Origin: an uncultured Gammaproteobacteria bacterium
GTDB taxonomy: Bacteria > Pseudomonadota > Gammaproteobacteria > Pseudomonadales > Pseudohongiellaceae
Assembly (NCBI GenBank): GCA_913060695.1
Contig: CAJXUA010000011.1
Span: 1-64,000 of the forward strand
Reading direction: 5' to 3'
Length of the DNA: 64,000 bases
Part shown: positions 25,966-35,231 of the stretch, piece after piece
How positions within the stretch are numbered: position 1 is the stretch's first letter
How the letters are laid out: every line of letters starts with the position of its first letter
Translations under genes and position numbers: made by a program
The notes under the pieces: model-generated
Seen by the model: the letters and a program-made list of their open reading frames with translations, nothing else
Told to the model about the DNA's origin: nothing
The model's database searches: none

Positions 25966-26374
25966 ATTTGATAGAAGGATTTAGGCGCTGCACCTATGCA
26001 CCTATGTGAAGCGTCGCACTATATTAAGGCGGCATCACAAATCAAGCTTGCGCTAGTTTTGAGCATATACTTTGATATCTGAATTGTTTTCGAGCATTAA
26101 AAATTATAGTTCCCCTTAATCAATAGGGATGAAGACCTGAAATATTTCTCCTAAACATTCCTTTTGCGTAAAACTGAAATTAATTTGATGTCGTTATAAT
26201 AAACTAACAATTAGGTTTTCATTAACGCTTTAACTATATGTATATAAAGAATAAGTAACAAAATTAACATGATGAATAATGTTTGAAATCTAACATTATA
26301 TCTTCTGAAATTACCTCCAATTCGGTTCAGCTTAGAGCGCAGGCTCGAGAGCTGGCATGGTTACTGCTATTTCA

Positions 26375-26447
26375 CGAGCAAAGGAATGATTAATAAAAAG
26401 CCCTTTCGTAGCGAACCAAACCCACTAATGAACCCGGAGGTTACATA
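26375..26447 (+). promoter_or_regulatory. Leader shared by the two TonB receptor genes, copy 2
   Basis: It carries the same CGAGCAAAGGAAT start, AACCAAACCCACTAA block and CCGGAGGTTACATA ribosome site as copy 1 (23012-23083). The middle section has diverged, while the ends are nearly identical. Confidence 0.6.
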
Positions 26448-29231
26448 ATGCACGCAACTTCAAATTTTAAGTTGAAAGCCTGCACCTCGTTGTCAGTATT
26501 GATTAGCTCGCTAATGCTATCAGCAGTTAGCAATGCACAAGAGCCATCAGCCGAAGTTGAATCCATTGTCATCACAGGCTCGCGTATCGCCCGTGATGGT
26601 TATAACGCTCCAACACCAGTATCTGTCTTGAGTACTGAAGATATTCAAGCCGACGCGCCTGCGAGCATCGCTGACTTCGTTAATACTTTGCCTTCTGTTA
26701 AAGGCAGCTCTACCGCATCCAGTTCCTCGGGTTCGTTAAGTAGTGGTAATGCAGGCATTGCTGCAATGAACCTACGCAACTTAGGCGCTGGTCGAACGCT
26801 TGTGCTTTTCGATGGGCAGCGTTCTGTGACATCTGGCTCTAGTGGTCAAGTAGACACCAACACGTTCCCTCAGTCGCTTATAGAGCGCGTCGAGGTGGTA
26901 TCTGGCGGTGCATCTGCTGCCTACGGTTCCGATGCAGTTGGCGGGGTTATAAACTTCATCCTTGATCGCGACTACACAGGCGTAAAATCTAGTGTTCAAT
27001 ATGGAGAGTCGACTTATGGCGACAATCCCAGTGAGAAAGTTGAGATCACTGCTGGCTTTCCATTTGCTGACGGCGACGGCCATATCCTCTTAAGTGGCGA
27101 CATCTTCCGCTCAGAAGGCGTGCACTATACTTCTCGTGATTGGAATCTCACCGGTTACCAAGGCATGCTGAATCCAAACAGGAGTGTGGCGGGTCAGCCC
27201 TATTACATCGTCGATGAGAACATCGGGATCTCGGTTTACACCCCCGGTGGTTTGATTACATCTGGCCCCTTACAAGGCACCTATTTCGGCACGAATGGCT
27301 CTCCAGGGCAACTCTCCTATGGTGCGACTGCGGGCAACTGGATGCAAGGTGGTGACTGGGACTATGCGACTTCAGGTATTCGTGGTTCAAACTCACTCGC
27401 GGCAGACAACGCTCGCGACAGTCTGTTCGGTCGCGTTAGCTATATGGTGACTCCCGATACGGAAGTATTCTTTCAGGCATCACAAGCGAGTTACGAGGGG
27501 GAGAGCTATTACATCAACCCTACAGATCGTAATCGTCGCATCTACGCAGACAACGCATTCCTTCCGCAGTCAATGAAGGACACTCTAGCTGCAGCCGGCG
27601 AAGACTCGTTCCTGTTTGGCACGAGTAATGAAGACATGCCAGCTTCGGGCACAAGAAACAAGCGTACGACTACTCGCTTTGTCGCAGGCGCGAACGGTAG
27701 CTTTGATGCGATGGGTCTGGGTTGGGATTGGGATGTTTACTATCAGCGTGGCCTCACGGACACGGACGAACATCAGTCTCCTACGTATAATTTCGCGAAG
27801 CTAACTTTGGCGACCGACGCGGTATTCGATCCCGTTTCGGGCGATATCGTGTGTCGTTCTACACTCACAGATACTGCAAACGGTTGTGTACCTCTTAACC
27901 GCTTCGGCGTTGGTGTGGCTAGCGCAGCAGGTCTGGACTATGTCATGGGACGTCCGCGTCGCGAGCAAGAGTTTACGCAAGACGTTGCGGCTTTTAACTT
28001 CAGCACGAGCGATATTCAAGGCTGGGCTGGCCCTATCTCTCTTGCTTTCGGTGCCGAATGGCGCGAAGACACGATCGATGGCGAAGTCGATCCAATCTAC
28101 GACAGTGGCTGGAAGTACGGTAACTACAAAGTCACCACGGGGGCGGTAGATGTAGCAGAAGCCTATGTGGAAACAGTCTTTAATGTTTTTGAAGGCTTGG
28201 AGTTCAACGGTGCGGCACGCTATACCGAGTACAGTAACTCAGGTGGTGTAACGACATGGAAGGCTGGTTTAACTTACTCGCCGATCGACGACGTTACTCT
28301 GCGTGCCACGAAGTCTCGTGACATTCGTGCTCCAAACTTGAGTGAGCAGTTCGACCAAGGCACAGCACGAACAAATGCGGTGAATATCAACGGTACTTCG
28401 CAAGCGTTCGTGCAGAGCCTGAAGGGCAGCACTGCAGTGGGACCAGAGGAAGCTGACACGATTGGTCTTGGCTTGGTCTACCAGTCCAGCTTTATCGAGG
28501 GCTTCTCTGCTTCGGTAGATTACTTCGATATCGAGGTGGATGGTCTTATCAGTTTTGTCGGTGCTCAGAGCGTTGCCGACTTCTGTTACTTCGACAATGT
28601 GCAGCGCTACTGCGACAACATCATCTACGACGCTGGCGTCCTTAGTAGCATTAACTTGCTCTATGAAAACCTCGATAGCCGCACGGTAACGGGTTTGGAT
28701 TACGAGGCGTCTTATCGTTTCCCACTGTTCGGTGGTGATGTCAGCTTGCGTGCACTCGCAACTAACTACACTGAGTATGTGACTGATAATGGTGTAACGG
28801 CGATCGACGCTGCAGGCTCCAATGCCGGCTCGACTCCAGACTGGGCTTATCGACTTACTGCGGGTTATAACTTCGATACTTGGAGTTTCCGCATGACTGG
28901 CCGCGGTGTAAGCGATGGCGTAATCAGCAATGCGTATATCGAGTGTCAGACAGATTGCCCCGTTAGCACTTCGCCTAACTTTACGATCAACGATAACAGC
29001 ATTCCTGGTGAGATCTACTACGATGCCTATATCGCGAACTCGTTCAGCATTGGTGAGTCAGACGCAGAGCTGTTTCTGTCGATCAAGAACGTCATGAACA
29101 CCGATCCGGTACTAATTGGTTACCCAGCAAACCAGGGTTCTGAGAACCGTCCTGGCTATCTGCCTACCAACCGTGGTCTTTACGATGTTATGGGTAGAAC
29201 TTACCGACTCGGCTTTAGAGTCGAGTTCTAG
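26448..29231 (+). CDS. TonB-dependent outer-membrane receptor B (paralog of A)
   Basis: The 927-residue product has exactly the same length as receptor A; 57 of the first 60 residues are identical by direct comparison. Signal peptide, ESIVITGSR box, plug and barrel correspond throughout, ending RGLYDVMGRTYRLGFRVEF. Differences cluster in likely extracellular loops (for example residues ~255-300 and the stretch after TGTGRTN/QGTARTN), which would tune ligand choice. This is a recent tandem duplication kept intact in both copies. The zinc metalloprotease gene starts about 50 bp downstream on the same strand and is probably cotranscribed. Confidence 0.95.
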   Translation: MHATSNFKLKACTSLSVLISSLMLSAVSNAQEPSAEVESIVITGSRIARDGYNAPTPVSVLSTEDIQADAPASIADFVNTLPSVKGSSTASSSSGSLSSGNAGIAAMNLRNLGAGRTLVLFDGQRSVTSGSSGQVDTNTFPQSLIERVEVVSGGASAAYGSDAVGGVINFILDRDYTGVKSSVQYGESTYGDNPSEKVEITAGFPFADGDGHILLSGDIFRSEGVHYTSRDWNLTGYQGMLNPNRSVAGQPYYIVDENIGISVYTPGGLITSGPLQGTYFGTNGSPGQLSYGATAGNWMQGGDWDYATSGIRGSNSLAADNARDSLFGRVSYMVTPDTEVFFQASQASYEGESYYINPTDRNRRIYADNAFLPQSMKDTLAAAGEDSFLFGTSNEDMPASGTRNKRTTTRFVAGANGSFDAMGLGWDWDVYYQRGLTDTDEHQSPTYNFAKLTLATDAVFDPVSGDIVCRSTLTDTANGCVPLNRFGVGVASAAGLDYVMGRPRREQEFTQDVAAFNFSTSDIQGWAGPISLAFGAEWREDTIDGEVDPIYDSGWKYGNYKVTTGAVDVAEAYVETVFNVFEGLEFNGAARYTEYSNSGGVTTWKAGLTYSPIDDVTLRATKSRDIRAPNLSEQFDQGTARTNAVNINGTSQAFVQSLKGSTAVGPEEADTIGLGLVYQSSFIEGFSASVDYFDIEVDGLISFVGAQSVADFCYFDNVQRYCDNIIYDAGVLSSINLLYENLDSRTVTGLDYEASYRFPLFGGDVSLRALATNYTEYVTDNGVTAIDAAGSNAGSTPDWAYRLTAGYNFDTWSFRMTGRGVSDGVISNAYIECQTDCPVSTSPNFTINDNSIPGEIYYDAYIANSFSIGESDAELFLSIKNVMNTDPVLIGYPANQGSENRPGYLPTNRGLYDVMGRTYRLGFRVEF

Positions 29232-29282
29232 AAAAAGGATGCGCATCTCGCATCGTAACAGCAAGTAAATGGAGTGAGTTAT

Positions 29283-31790
29283 ATGAGTAGTAATATGTCT
29301 GATGTTCTGAAGAGTGTTAGAAAACTGAAGTCTCTAACACGGCGTTTGCTACTCATATTACTCACAAGCTTCAGCGCACTAATGGCGTCCTTTGCAACGA
29401 GCATTGCTCTGGGCGCCACTATTGCCGAAGTGACAGAAGGAATCGAAAGACAGGAAGGCTTTGTGCCTTTCTATTGGGATGAGGATGAGGGGCGTGTGCT
29501 CCTCGAGATTCCCGCTTTCAACGAAGATGTTCTGTATTATGTTTCCGCCGCAAGTGGGGGAGGCTCCGTCGAGCTAGGTCTCGATCGAGGTATTCTCAGC
29601 AGTGTGGTGGTGCATTTCGAAAAGATTGGCCAGCGAGTTCTAGTCAAGGAGTTAAACCTCGATTATCGCGCGCTAGCAGATAGCGAGGCGCAAGTGGGAA
29701 ATGTCGATCTATCCTTCCCTAGCTCAGTTCTAGCATCGCTTCCCGTTGTGGCCGAGGACGATGGTCGAGTACTCGTCAATGGCAACGCCTTATTCCTGCA
29801 AGATGCCGGTGGTTTAGAGACGCGACTGCGTCGCGCTAACCAAGGCAGTTTTCGCTATGATGCATCGCGTAGTACTTTTTACCCCGCGCGCATGAAAGCG
29901 TTCTCGGAGAACACAGAGATTGAAACCATCTCGACGTTCTCAGTTGAGAACCCAGGTATCGCGACAAATAATGTACTAGCCAATAATCGCACTATGAGTG
30001 TGCGTATTCATCACTCCTTCCTTAGAGCCCCTGTGGGTTATGTGCCCCGAAATGCCGACCCACGTATAGGCGTCAGTTCTACCGGTTTCCGAAACTACTC
30101 GGAAAGTTTTGAAAATAGCACTGAGACGAACTGGGTAACGCGCTGGCGCCTAGAGAAGCAAGACCCGGACGCACCGCTGAGTGATCCGATAAAGCCCATC
30201 ATATTCTATCTCGATCCCGCCGTTCCCGAGCCCGTTCGCAGCGCGATGAAAGAGGGCACGCTGTGGTGGAACAAAGCCTTTGAAGCCGCAGGATTTAGCA
30301 ATGCAGTGCAAGTGCGCGACCCGACCCCCGATATGGACCCCATGGATATTCGTTATGCATGGATACTCTGGATAGATCGTGACGAACGCGGTTTTTCTAG
30401 CGGCGGAACCTTCAGGGATCCGCGTACAGGAGAGATTCTTGGTTCGAAAACACGCATGGATTCGCACCGCATTCGTACCATCGCAAACTACTATGAAGCC
30501 TATACAATCTTACCCGAACAGTTCGAGAGTGCATCGACGCCCGAGCAACTTAGCCCAGAGGCCTATGGCATGAATATGCCCGATGGGCAAAGAGATATGG
30601 TCTTGCTGCGTCAAGCCTTGCTAACCGCGCATGAGTTAGGTCATGTAATGGGTTTCGGTCATAACTGGGCCTCTAGCATTAACGATCGTGCCTCCGTGAT
30701 GGAGTACCCAACGCCACGCGTAAAAGTGGTTGATGGGGCACTCGATCTCAGTGAGTCCTTCGAGTATGGCACTGGCTTATACGACGATTTCTTAGCGCGT
30801 TACTCTTATACGGAATTTGCAGCGGAAGAGGAAGCGGCGGGTTTAGAAGCCATTATCGCCGAGATGCGTGAGGCGGAGATTATCTATGTGCCTAACACAG
30901 ACCCGCGCTGGGCATGGTACGACGACCGTGCAACTCCCACAGAGTACCTAGAGGAAACCCTAGCGGCTCGCGAGATAATGTTGGCTCAGTACGGCAGTAA
31001 TATTCTAGAAGAGGGCGAGGCGATTGGCTCGCTTCGCGACCTGCGTTTGTGGATGAATTATCTACATCATCGTTACGCAATCGAGGCTGGGCAACGCTAT
31101 GTAGGCGGGCTTTACCACAACATCGTTGTGAAAGGAGAGACCTTGCCTCCAACAGAGATGGTACCCGCGAGTTTGCAACGTGATGTATTAGCACTTTTGA
31201 TGGACGCTATTTCTCCCGAAAGTCTGCGCCTGTCCGAGGAGTTGCTCGCACAGCTAACTCCGTCCCCCTATGACAACTTAGAAGACATGTCCGCCGACTA
31301 TGCCTTCGATCAGATTGGGGCGGCACGCACATTGTCGGCGATGGTGATCGAGCCATTATTTGCCGCGGATAAAACGGCACGCATGGTTGCACTCGCAGAT
31401 CGCGACCCCAACACCTTAACGCTACCCGAAATGCTAGCGACGATTCTCGAGAATACCTGGTTAGCGCCCGAGGATGCAGACCCGCGGGATCGTTCTCTTC
31501 GACGCGTGACGCAATGGGTAACGCTGCATGCCATGATGATGTTAGGTGCCGATGACGATGTGAGCCCAGAGGTTCGCGCCTATGTTCTCGATCAACTAGC
31601 GGTACTAGAGGACACGCTAGATTCGATGTCAGGGAACGATCCTTTGTCTGTCTCCCATCTTCGGCAGGCCAAGCGAGATATCGACCGCTATCTGGATGCG
31701 CCTGAGGCCTTCGGTCTCGAGTCGGCTGCCGGGGGTTGGGGCAAACGCCCGCGCTCGCGCTTCCCCTTGCCACCTGGTCCTCCATTGTAG
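29283..31790 (+). CDS. Large exported zinc metalloprotease (DUF5117/DUF4953 type)
   Basis: ATG at 29283 has GGAG 8 nt upstream; an in-frame GTG at 29274 overlaps that site and is disfavoured. The 835-residue product has an N-terminal hydrophobic signal (after SLTRRLLLILL) and two parts typical of this family: a beta-rich region with FVPFYWDEDEGRVLLEI and a zincin domain with HELGHVMGFGH (His450, Glu451, His454, His460), the extended HExxHxxGxxH zinc motif, then SVMEYPTPRV as a Met-turn-like block. It should act in the periplasm or outside. It lies directly behind the paired TonB receptors, an arrangement that suggests cleavage of their substrate. Confidence 0.9.
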   Translation: MSSNMSDVLKSVRKLKSLTRRLLLILLTSFSALMASFATSIALGATIAEVTEGIERQEGFVPFYWDEDEGRVLLEIPAFNEDVLYYVSAASGGGSVELGLDRGILSSVVVHFEKIGQRVLVKELNLDYRALADSEAQVGNVDLSFPSSVLASLPVVAEDDGRVLVNGNALFLQDAGGLETRLRRANQGSFRYDASRSTFYPARMKAFSENTEIETISTFSVENPGIATNNVLANNRTMSVRIHHSFLRAPVGYVPRNADPRIGVSSTGFRNYSESFENSTETNWVTRWRLEKQDPDAPLSDPIKPIIFYLDPAVPEPVRSAMKEGTLWWNKAFEAAGFSNAVQVRDPTPDMDPMDIRYAWILWIDRDERGFSSGGTFRDPRTGEILGSKTRMDSHRIRTIANYYEAYTILPEQFESASTPEQLSPEAYGMNMPDGQRDMVLLRQALLTAHELGHVMGFGHNWASSINDRASVMEYPTPRVKVVDGALDLSESFEYGTGLYDDFLARYSYTEFAAEEEAAGLEAIIAEMREAEIIYVPNTDPRWAWYDDRATPTEYLEETLAAREIMLAQYGSNILEEGEAIGSLRDLRLWMNYLHHRYAIEAGQRYVGGLYHNIVVKGETLPPTEMVPASLQRDVLALLMDAISPESLRLSEELLAQLTPSPYDNLEDMSADYAFDQIGAARTLSAMVIEPLFAADKTARMVALADRDPNTLTLPEMLATILENTWLAPEDADPRDRSLRRVTQWVTLHAMMMLGADDDVSPEVRAYVLDQLAVLEDTLDSMSGNDPLSVSHLRQAKRDIDRYLDAPEAFGLESAAGGWGKRPRSRFPLPPGPPL

Positions 31791-31820
31791 GCACAACACC
31801 GGATAGAAATACTTTTCCAG

Positions 31821-31849
31821 CAATGCCCGTATCTTTGATGCGGGCATTG
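31821..31849 (+). terminator. Very stable hairpin between the zinc protease and gcvT
   Basis: CAATGCCCGTATC and GATGCGGGCATTG form a 13-bp stem (one G-U) with a TTT loop, 30 bp after the protease stop and 41 bp before gcvT. No T-run follows, so it may be an mRNA-stabilising or processing hairpin, or a weak terminator. It is not a recognised glycine riboswitch. Confidence 0.55.
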
Positions 31850-31890
31850 TACGTAGTGATGACCCGCAACCATTGAACTTATGGACTCTT

Positions 31891-32991
31891 ATGAATAAAC
31901 GCACAGCACTTTATCAGCAACACCTGGACTCAAATGCGAAGATCGTGGACTTCTCGGGCTGGGACATGCCAATTCATTACGGCTCTCAACTTGCCGAGCA
32001 CCGGCAGGTGCGCGAGGAGTGTGGTGTCTTCGATGTTTCCCATATGACGGTTGTAGATGTCGATGGCGTAGAGGCCGAATCCTTCTTACGCTATCTGCTC
32101 TGTAACGATGTTGCCAAGCTCGATCAACCCGGCAAGGCACTGTATAGCGGCATGCTCAACTATAAGGGCGGTGTCATTGATGACCTGATCGTCTATGCGA
32201 TGGAAGACGGATATCGCCTAGTGGTCAACTGCGGGACGCGTGAGAAAGATCTCGCATGGATAAATATGCAAGCGCATGACTTTGATGTCTGGGTGCTAGA
32301 GCGTCCCGAGCTCGCAATCCTAGCGATTCACGGACCCAGCTCCATAGATAAAGTGTGCAGTGTGCTTGAGCCGGCTGATGCGGAGGCAGTAAGAGCACTG
32401 CCTAACTTCAAGGGAGTGATGTGTGGAGATTGGTTTATCGCGCGCACGGGTTACACAGGTGAGAAGGGCCTTGAACTGATCTTCCCACAGGAATTGGCTC
32501 CTGCATTCTGGGAGAAACTGCTCGCAGTAGGGGTAAAGCCCATTGGCTTGGGCGCGCGCGATACTCTGCGCCTTGAGGCGGGGATGAATCTCTACGGGCA
32601 GGACATGGATGAGAGTGTCTCGCCCCTTGCCGCGAATATGGAGTTCGCAGTGAGTTGGGAGCCCCAGACACGGGACTTCATCGGTAGAGAGGCGTTGACG
32701 AAGCTTAAGCAACAGCAGCTATCGGGAGGTCTACCCGTATTGATAGGGCTCGTGCTAGAGGAGCGCGGCGTCTTGCGCCACGATCAGCGTGTGGTGACGG
32801 ACAAAGGGGAGGGTGTGATCACTAGCGGCAGCTTCTCACCCACATTGAATATGTCTGTGGCGTTGGCTCGCGTGCCAGCGGGCAGCAGTAGCGCGCAAGT
32901 TGAGATGCGCGGCAAGTTAGTTTCCGTGTCAATAGGCAAACCCGGTTTTGTACGTTTCGGCAAGAAAGTCTTTCAACCCTTGGCTCAGTGA
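31891..32991 (+). CDS. gcvT: Glycine cleavage system T protein (aminomethyltransferase)
   Basis: GcvT takes the aminomethyl group from lipoyl-GcvH and passes the carbon to tetrahydrofolate, releasing ammonia. Family blocks include [50 protein letters not shown] and [22 protein letters not shown], the latter two lining the folate site. The open frame begins with a TTG at 31873, but ATG at 31891 starts the family N-terminus ([11 protein letters not shown]) and gives 366 residues, close to E. coli GcvT. gcvH follows 27 bp later. The P protein gene is not in the window. Confidence 0.96.
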   Translation: MNKRTALYQQHLDSNAKIVDFSGWDMPIHYGSQLAEHRQVREECGVFDVSHMTVVDVDGVEAESFLRYLLCNDVAKLDQPGKALYSGMLNYKGGVIDDLIVYAMEDGYRLVVNCGTREKDLAWINMQAHDFDVWVLERPELAILAIHGPSSIDKVCSVLEPADAEAVRALPNFKGVMCGDWFIARTGYTGEKGLELIFPQELAPAFWEKLLAVGVKPIGLGARDTLRLEAGMNLYGQDMDESVSPLAANMEFAVSWEPQTRDFIGREALTKLKQQQLSGGLPVLIGLVLEERGVLRHDQRVVTDKGEGVITSGSFSPTLNMSVALARVPAGSSSAQVEMRGKLVSVSIGKPGFVRFGKKVFQPLAQ

Positions 32992-33018
32992 GCCACAGTT
33001 TCAAGAGGTTCTACAAAA

Positions 33019-33399
33019 ATGTCAGAGATCGAAAAATTTAAATTTACGAGAAGTCACGAATGGGTTTGCCTGAACGAGGATGGAAGTGCCACGGTAGGGA
33101 TTAGTGACTTTGCGCAATCCGCCCTTGGGGATATCGTCTTCGTGGAGCTGCCCGCGCTAGATGCGGCGCTACAGGCGAACGAGGTTGTGGCTGTGGTTGA
33201 GTCGGTTAAGGCTGCCTCGGATATCTATAGTCCCGTCAGCGGCACGATATCAGCCGTCAACGAAGCACTTGCCGACAGCCCGGAGACTTTGAACGAGGAG
33301 CCCTACATGGGCGGCTGGCTCTATAAGATCACTCTGGCCGACCCCAGCGAGCTTGACGCGCTGCTTTCACACAGCGATTATCAGGATCTATATCAATAA
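33019..33399 (+). CDS. gcvH: Glycine cleavage system H protein (lipoyl carrier)
   Basis: The 126-residue carrier shuttles the aminomethyl and reduced lipoyl groups between the P, T and L proteins. The lipoylated Lys is residue 64 within VVAVVESVKAASDIYSPVSG. The N-terminus EKFKFTRSHEWVCLNEDG and the C-terminal EPYMGGWLYKI block are standard, as is the length. It is cotranscribed with gcvT and probably with the amino-acid symporter 102 bp further on. Confidence 0.97.
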   Translation: MSEIEKFKFTRSHEWVCLNEDGSATVGISDFAQSALGDIVFVELPALDAALQANEVVAVVESVKAASDIYSPVSGTISAVNEALADSPETLNEEPYMGGWLYKITLADPSELDALLSHSDYQDLYQ

Positions 33400-33501
33400 T
33401 AATTTGGCGTCATCGCCAATAAGAAGTGAAAATGGGTTTAGATCTTCGGTCGATCTGCCCATTGTCGCTTCGCAAAACCCTTTGCCGCTCAGGAGATCTA
33501 C

Positions 33502-35151
33502 GTGGACGCATTTAATTCTTTTATTCTCACCATCGACAGCTATCTTGGCTCGTCAGCCTGGTTTCCCTTCGTATTGCTGGGAGTGGGTTTGTTCTTCACA
33601 GTCTATCTAGGGTTTCCCCAGCTGCGCTATTTCAAGCATGCGTGGACTGTATTGCGTGGTAAGAAGAGTGAGTCGAAAGAACTGGGTGAGACTTCCCATT
33701 TTCAAGCGCTGAGCACAGCTCTTTCCGGAACAGTGGGTACTGGCAATATCGGCGGTGTAGGGCTCGCTATTTTTCTAGGCGGCCCAGCAGCCCTGTTCTG
33801 GATGTGGATGACCGCATTCCTGGGTATGGCCACAAAATTAGTCGAAGTGACGCTCTCCCATAAATACCGCAGTGTTATGGCCGATGGCAAAGTCGCGGGC
33901 GGGCCGATGTACTACATGGAAAAGCGTTTGAAGATGCGCTGGTTGGCCATCTTCTTCGCGGTAGCCACGGTGATCAGCTCATTCGGCACAGGCAATCTTC
34001 CGCAGATCAATAATATTGCCGTAAGCGTACAAACCAGCTTCGGTTTCGAGCCTATGGCCACTGGCGCAGTACTGAGTGTGCTCCTTGGTCTAGTGATTGT
34101 CGGTGGCATTCACCGCATCGCATTGGTGTCTTCGACGCTGGTGCCGTCAATGGCGCTCCTGTACCTAGTTGGCGCAGCGGCGGTGATTATTCCGAATATA
34201 GGCAATGTGATCCCTTCTTTCATCGAGGTATTTACCGGCGCGTTTACCGGCTCTGCCGCAGTGGGCGGCTTCCTCGGCGCTACCTTCGCGTTTGCATTCA
34301 ACCGCGGCGTCAATCGAGGCCTCTTCTCTAACGAAGCGGGCCAAGGTTCTGCGCCGATTGCCCACGCCTCGGCGCGTTGTGACGATCCAGTGTCGGAGGG
34401 CATGGTGTCTCTATTAGAGCCCTTCATCGATACCATTATCATCTGCACCATCACCGGCTTGGTGATTCTCTCCTCTGGTGTGTGGACGCAGAAGTATGAG
34501 AATACTTTCCAAGATGCGGATCTGGTTTATCTCACTGGCACTATAAGCGATGAGAATGAGGCTGACCGCCAATCACTGTATCGCTTCCTAGCCTTGAACG
34601 AGGCCTCAGCCGTGAGTCGCTATACAGGCAGTGTCTCTGTGCAGGATGGGTTGGCAACGAATGATAGCGACTTCACTATTCTGCATTCGCGCTCGGTAGC
34701 CGAGGATGTCGGATATCAACTCTCAGGCCAGCCTTACACGGGCACGGTACAGATTGTCGATGGCTCCCTAAGCAATAGCGATGTGACGCTAATAGGCAAG
34801 TCACTCGTCCACTCCGCTGCATTAACATCCATCGCGTTTACGCAAGGTTTCTTCGGGGATAGTGGGCAATACATCGTGTCAATTGCACTGGTGTTGTTTG
34901 CGTTCTCGACCGCTATCGCATGGTCCTATTACGGTGACCGCGCAATCGTGTATCTGTTCGGTCCTAGGATGGTGATGCCATACCGAGTCGTGTATTGCCT
35001 TGCGTTCTTCATCGCCTCCTTTACGGATACTACTATCGTGTGGAATTTCGCGGCCGTCTCGGTGGTGGTGATGACACTGCCCAACTTGCTAGGTATTTTC
35101 TTACTGCGAGGCGAGATGAAGGGAATGTTGAGCGCCTATCGAAAGGACTGA
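33502..35151 (+). CDS. Alanine/glycine:cation symporter (AGCS family)
   Basis: The 549-residue inner-membrane protein imports alanine or glycine with sodium or protons. GTG at 33502 has AGGAG 6 nt before it. Family signatures include [29 protein letters not shown] and the AGCS motif [24 protein letters not shown] hydrophilic stretch of roughly 115 residues (about 335-445) splits LSSGVWT from the later membrane block [18 protein letters not shown], making it longer than compact family members of about 450 residues. Position after gcvT-gcvH supports glycine uptake for cleavage. Confidence 0.93.
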   Translation: MDAFNSFILTIDSYLGSSAWFPFVLLGVGLFFTVYLGFPQLRYFKHAWTVLRGKKSESKELGETSHFQALSTALSGTVGTGNIGGVGLAIFLGGPAALFWMWMTAFLGMATKLVEVTLSHKYRSVMADGKVAGGPMYYMEKRLKMRWLAIFFAVATVISSFGTGNLPQINNIAVSVQTSFGFEPMATGAVLSVLLGLVIVGGIHRIALVSSTLVPSMALLYLVGAAAVIIPNIGNVIPSFIEVFTGAFTGSAAVGGFLGATFAFAFNRGVNRGLFSNEAGQGSAPIAHASARCDDPVSEGMVSLLEPFIDTIIICTITGLVILSSGVWTQKYENTFQDADLVYLTGTISDENEADRQSLYRFLALNEASAVSRYTGSVSVQDGLATNDSDFTILHSRSVAEDVGYQLSGQPYTGTVQIVDGSLSNSDVTLIGKSLVHSAALTSIAFTQGFFGDSGQYIVSIALVLFAFSTAIAWSYYGDRAIVYLFGPRMVMPYRVVYCLAFFIASFTDTTIVWNFAAVSVVVMTLPNLLGIFLLRGEMKGMLSAYRKD

Positions 35152-35231
35152 TTTGTCTCGCTGCTGCGCCTTGAATAGATGACTCATGGCGCAACAGTAT
35201 GACTCAGGTATGATCATTCCAATTTCTGTCT

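Larger units (their letters stand above)
25868..26447. other. 580-bp AT-rich spacer between the two TonB receptor genes
   Basis: The spacer holds a long imperfect hairpin at 25918-25965 and an AT-rich tract (about 26040-26320) suitable for a promoter. It ends in the shared leader at 26375-26447. No coding frame of note is present. It suggests that the second receptor has its own promoter. Confidence 0.5.

Noticed and set aside
31791-31890. Glycine riboswitch before gcvT
   Set aside because: The space is too short for a tandem aptamer and only a simple hairpin is visible.
35152-35231. Repeated TGACTCA motifs between the symporter and the amidohydrolase
   Set aside because: Two short copies in a convergent gap are compatible with chance and have no clear symmetry or role.
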